A DNA stretch of 64,000 nt from Herpetosiphon aurantiacus DSM 785 (GTDB taxonomy: Bacteria; Chloroflexota; Chloroflexia; Chloroflexales; Herpetosiphonaceae). Numbering within the stretch: the first letter of the stretch is position 1; every line of letters begins with the position of its first letter. Positions 61,801 through 64,000 of the stretch are shown one piece after another. The stretch covers positions 5,347,199-5,411,198 of the forward strand of contig CP000875.1 in NCBI GenBank assembly GCA_000018565.1, given 5' to 3'. A program made the translations under genes and the position numbers. The notes below the pieces were generated by a model. It worked only from the letters and a program-made list of their open reading frames with translations. It did not search any database and was not told the origin of the DNA.

Positions 61801-62076
61801 AACTGCCTGTTCTTTTTGAATTTCCGCGTAGAAAATATCTGAGCCAGTGCTGGTATAGCCGCGCAAATTGTTGTGCAACGATAACAGAGCAATATTAACG
61901 TCATTTAAACGCACCCGATAGCTCAGCAACGTTTCATCACGATCGCGTAAACGGTTCATGCCAACCGTCAAGAGGGTTGAGGCGATCAGCAACACAACCA
62001 CCAAGACCGCTTGAATGCCCATTAACCAGATAAAGCGTGAGCGTTGTTGATCTGAGCTATACAGGTTAGCTAGCAC
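58882..62076 (-). CDS. Hybrid histidine kinase with extracellular sensor, GAF, PAS and two receivers
   Basis: 1064 residues. Two membrane helices (~17-40 and ~186-208) flank a helical outer domain of CHASE3-like type. Then come a coiled coil, GAF (~245-410), PAS (~430-545), HisKA with the phosphorylated His in ANMSHELRTPL (~575), HATPase with NLLSNAIKFTPE and GGTGLGLSIVQQL, and two receivers (DLLMPNSESW; DLMMPEVDGF). The second receiver lacks the usual Lys-Pro after the third strand. GTG start with AAAGGA; it lies 3 bp from the hydratase gene. Signal unknown. Confidence 0.93.
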   Translation of the reverse strand: MLANLYSSDQQRSRFIWLMGIQAVLVVVLLIASTLLTVGMNRLRDRDETLLSYRVRLNDVNIALLSLHNNLRGYTSTGSDIFYAEIQKEQAVVTEGLQFLLVNPPDPSLPQVAEQVDQWLLNTYQPVLDAVANQEMLLAELTLEQGRPQIEAVVNTTTSLRTELRQRSEDYRNQIDTYNWIKLASIGLLSALIVVSMIVTVRFWRTQQHLIHEIEDKGSQLLQSNHELNFNTNQLSIINSILGVRINESRVLREISDYLVNNPTPAEAYSFVAQTVGNVLNTWCSIALRLPPPREEFLDVVASYHSLPSRQAYIDQMVQTVQFRIDNGLYSPVFTQHAPLVELFNVPVEQRHPNYLTNEVREHLEPFTLYSYIAVPIKIQDEAVGLISAASDSPERLFDHDQTLFVRQVADRLAAWLENIQLFYLLKQQANELQTSFDSLDDIVVSYDSRGHQTRINEAGTQFFAGRHFDFLSNNLVWRTAKGNVLGFDEHPIQQALAGTTVRDVEVSLSRSDGVPIIHEVSVSPLRSADGSIEGIVLVARDLSARKELDRLKEELVANMSHELRTPLTAILGYSELLLKRRTEVLTPWHTTKIEGIRTGGQRLLSLVNDLLDIAKLDAGRIELQRQTTIINSLLQEQVAILQPMLREKQQTLTLQLGQHIPLLMIDPERIGQAVTNLLSNAIKFTPEQGTITLASTALNIDEHGQIDWLDQVLATEVPPMLAGQYVLIQVSDSGVGVPAEALVKLWDRFYQVEGGSTRRFGGTGLGLSIVQQLVELHGGRTWATSAGENQGSSFTIMLPVSRGAQFVSLTQGLRRSILVIENDHQTAQYLEEQLQAAGFEVIVATDHHSALTWAKDHSPAAITLDLLMPNSESWETLAALREIDHLAQVPVLIASDASVYNELPGVGVSTYVVKPIDSQILIRIIRQLIGAQGQTGFILVVDDDYDMAELLCATLQEHGYVTQASYDGAAALDLIQQGNYPQLILLDLMMPEVDGFQLLEKLRANPETRNIPVIIVTARDLTNEEIRQLRQAAQAIQTKHTLSMRKLVAEVQRFAPLKESDTP

Positions 62077-62079
62077 GAG

Positions 62080-62865
62080 TTATCGTCCTTTCCACACAGG
62101 TGGGCGTTTTTGCAAGAAGGCCTGAAAGCCTTCAAAGCCATCCTCGCTATTAAAAATTTCGCGTTGATATTCGGCTTCACGACGTAGCGCATCGGCAAAA
62201 CTTTGATCATTTTGGGCGGCCAACATTGCGCGTTTACCACGGGTTAACGCCAAAGGAGCTTGTGCCGCAATCGTCGCAGCATAAGCTTGCACCTCGTTGG
62301 CAAAATTTGCTTCATCAAAGACTGCATTGGCCATACCCCAAGCCAAAGCTCGTTCAGCCTCTACCATCGCCCCGGTAAACATCAATTCCATCGCCCGCCC
62401 AAGGCCAATCAGGCGCGGCAACGAATAGGTTCCACCGCCATCGGGAATTAAGCCAACTTTGATAAAAATTTCTGAGAAGCGCCCACGGCTCGAAACCAAG
62501 CGCAAATCGCAGGCCAACGCCAAATCTGAGCCAATACCAGCCGCTACGCCATCGACGGCAGCAATCACAGGCCACGACGATTGGCGAATTGCTAACAGCG
62601 TTGGGCCATACGATTCAGTTAAAACCCGATATACATCATTTGCCGTGCCACCAGATTGGAGCGCCGCCATAATATCGGCTCCCGATGAAAATGCCCCACC
62701 AGCACCAGCAATCACAATACAGCGAGTGCCATCATGCTCGCAAGCCTCAATTTCCGCTCGCAGCGCATCCATGGTTGGCTGATCGACGGCATTGCGTACC
62801 GCTGGGCGATTAATCGTGAGAGTGGTTACATTGTCGGCTTTGCTAATCAGAAGCGTGTCAGTCAT
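62080..62865 (-). CDS. Enoyl-CoA hydratase/isomerase family protein
   Basis: 261 residues of the crotonase fold. The oxyanion-hole loops are GGAFSSGADIM and GVAAGIGSDLALACDL; FSEIFIKVGLIPDGGG contains the acid/base region. In place of the usual Glu pair the active site reads VGLIPDGGG (an Asp), as in several crotonase subfamilies such as PaaG-like enzymes, so isomerase or hydratase cannot be separated. AAAGGAAG precedes the ATG. First gene of the operon with the hybrid kinase, response regulator and acyl-CoA ligase. Confidence 0.9.
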   Translation of the reverse strand: MTDTLLISKADNVTTLTINRPAVRNAVDQPTMDALRAEIEACEHDGTRCIVIAGAGGAFSSGADIMAALQSGGTANDVYRVLTESYGPTLLAIRQSSWPVIAAVDGVAAGIGSDLALACDLRLVSSRGRFSEIFIKVGLIPDGGGTYSLPRLIGLGRAMELMFTGAMVEAERALAWGMANAVFDEANFANEVQAYAATIAAQAPLALTRGKRAMLAAQNDQSFADALRREAEYQREIFNSEDGFEGFQAFLQKRPPVWKGR

Positions 62866-62995
62866 TGACGATCTTCCTTTGTGCTAAAGAATTTGGTGTT
62901 AAACAGCGAGGAAAAGGCAGTGGTTTGGCCTTATCATAGGCCATCTTACGCAGAGCGTCAACGCAAGCAGCAACCCCAAAAAATGCTGATTCCGT

Positions 62996-63001
62996 TATAA
63001 T
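62996..63001 (+). promoter_or_regulatory. Candidate -10 of carA
   Basis: A perfect TATAAT lies 58 bp before the carA ATG. I see no -35 at 16-18 bp and no evident pyrimidine attenuator, so it is tentative. Confidence 0.4.
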
Positions 63002-63059
63002 ACTCGGTTGGTACTCAGTTTTGGCTGAACCACCCGATTGCTTCTAGCTTGGAGTTGCC

Positions 63060-64000
63060 ATGACACGCGCATTACTGGCATTGGAAGATGGACGCACCTT
63101 TTGGGGGCGGGCTGTCGGTGCACGCGGCGAACGTGCAGGTGAAGTTGTATTCAATACCAGCATGACTGGCTACGCTGAAATTTTGACCGATCCTTCATAT
63201 CGCGGTCAGTTAGTAACCTTAACCGCCTCGCATATTGGCAATTATGGCATTGACGAGGTTGATCTTGAGGCAGCCATGCCTTGGGCCGAAGCCTTGATCG
63301 TGCGTTCATTTACCGAGCGGCCATCCAATTGGCGTTCGCGCGAATCTCTCAGCGAGCTATTAGCACGGCGCGGTGTTATGGCGGTGGCTGATTTAGATAC
63401 CCGAGCCTTGACTCGCCATATTCGGGCAGCCGGCGCAATGCGGGCGGTGCTCTCAACCGAAGATCTTGATCCGGCTAGTTTGGTCGCCAAAGCTCAAGCC
63501 ATCCCGGTGATGGAAGGCCGCGATTTGGCTAGCGACGTGGGAACCCAAAGCATTTATGAGTGGAATGAAGGCACACCTGCCGATTTCACTACCTTACAAC
63601 TAGCGATTCCTGAACAATTGCACAACCGCCATGTCGTAGTTTACGATTTTGGGGTCAAACGCAACACCCTGCGGCGCTTGGTCGATCTTGGTTGTAAGGT
63701 CACAGTTGTGCCCAATCGCACTTCAGCCGAAGCGACCCTAGCCTTAAAACCTGATGGTATTTTGATTTCAAATGGCCCAGGCGACCCTGCCACCTTGGAG
63801 TATGCGGTCGAAACGATTCGCCAGTTGATCGGCAATGTGCCAGTGTTTGGCATCTGCCTTGGGCATCAATTGATTGGCCAAGCCTTGGGTGGTACAACCT
63901 TCAAATTGCCTTTTGGTCATCATGCTGGCAATCACCCAGTGTGCGATACCAGCACTGGCAAAGTCCGAATCACTGCTCAAAATCATGGCTTTGCCCTCGA
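63060..64000 (+). CDS. carA: Carbamoyl-phosphate synthase small subunit, 3' end outside window
   Basis: The first 313 codons of the glutaminase subunit, which supplies ammonia to CarB for arginine and pyrimidine synthesis. It starts MTRALLALEDGRTFWGRA, with FNTSMTGYAEILTDPSYRGQ and DLDTRALTRHIR in the N-terminal domain. The class I glutaminase domain begins near 190, with VVVYDFGVKRN, LISNGPGDP and the nucleophile Cys in FGICLGHQLIGQALGG. Glutaminase His/Glu residues lie beyond the edge. The ATG at 63060 has TGGAG upstream. The frame is open to the last base and ends mid-gene, before the expected ~380 residues. Confidence 0.95.
   Translation, partial: MTRALLALEDGRTFWGRAVGARGERAGEVVFNTSMTGYAEILTDPSYRGQLVTLTASHIGNYGIDEVDLEAAMPWAEALIVRSFTERPSNWRSRESLSELLARRGVMAVADLDTRALTRHIRAAGAMRAVLSTEDLDPASLVAKAQAIPVMEGRDLASDVGTQSIYEWNEGTPADFTTLQLAIPEQLHNRHVVVYDFGVKRNTLRRLVDLGCKVTVVPNRTSAEATLALKPDGILISNGPGDPATLEYAVETIRQLIGNVPVFGICLGHQLIGQALGGTTFKLPFGHHAGNHPVCDTSTGKVRITAQNHGFAL

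Overview
The window is 64 kb of a bacterial chromosome, most likely from a filamentous gliding member of the Chloroflexota close to Herpetosiphon. This is inferred from the recA, lactate-dehydrogenase-like mdh and biotin-carboxylase/BCCP fusion genes, from many GAF/GGDEF/response-regulator genes, and from abundant G-rich and CACGAAG-type intergenic repeats. No alignment was run. I see no rRNA, tRNA, CRISPR array, transposase or prophage. Most genes have clear AGGAG-type ribosome sites, which correct several over-long start calls.

Layout. 0-11.7 kb: two tandem membrane STAS regulators (the first cut by the window edge), recA-recX with an attenuator-like hairpin between them, a CpsB-like PHP phosphatase, asd, a DUF4260-TetR operon with three operator copies, a COG0523 metallochaperone, cyclophilin, HU and an ANTAR response regulator. 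12-16.6 kb: a TPR membrane protein, mdh, a biotin carboxylase/BCCP fusion with a tiny leaderless upstream gene, and a TspO-like protein. 16.7-24 kb: a minus-strand cluster of three paralogous von Willebrand A proteins around a zinc-ribbon/pseudokinase/PP2C phosphatase, downstream of murI and a C26 peptidase. 24-31 kb: a GAF3-GGDEF cyclase, mgtE with a structured leader, an SH3b membrane protein, an aldo/keto reductase, an HNH nuclease and a response regulator.

31.3-37 kb holds the most unusual locus: a 1757-residue TPR protein with about 25 copies of a PFSL-x-x-L-G-L motif, ten of them in a nearly perfect 153-bp tandem array, followed by a Roadblock/LC7 protein. I infer a scaffold paired with a small-GTPase regulator.

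37-53 kb: ndk, a GT39-type glycosyltransferase, obgE overlapping a sugar-phosphate transferase, cardiolipin synthase, an ABC-2 exporter, a methyltransferase, a PadR regulator, a secreted repeat protein and a winged-helix AAA+ ATPase. 53-64 kb: a response regulator with ppc, a minus-strand operon of enoyl-CoA hydratase, hybrid histidine kinase, response regulator and acyl-CoA ligase, and the start of carA, which runs off the window.

Intergenic DNA carries two dispersed families. One is a composite G-rich element with imperfect terminal inverted repeats in at least two copies. The other is a CACGAAGGACACGAAG family that twice forms 20-bp hairpins.
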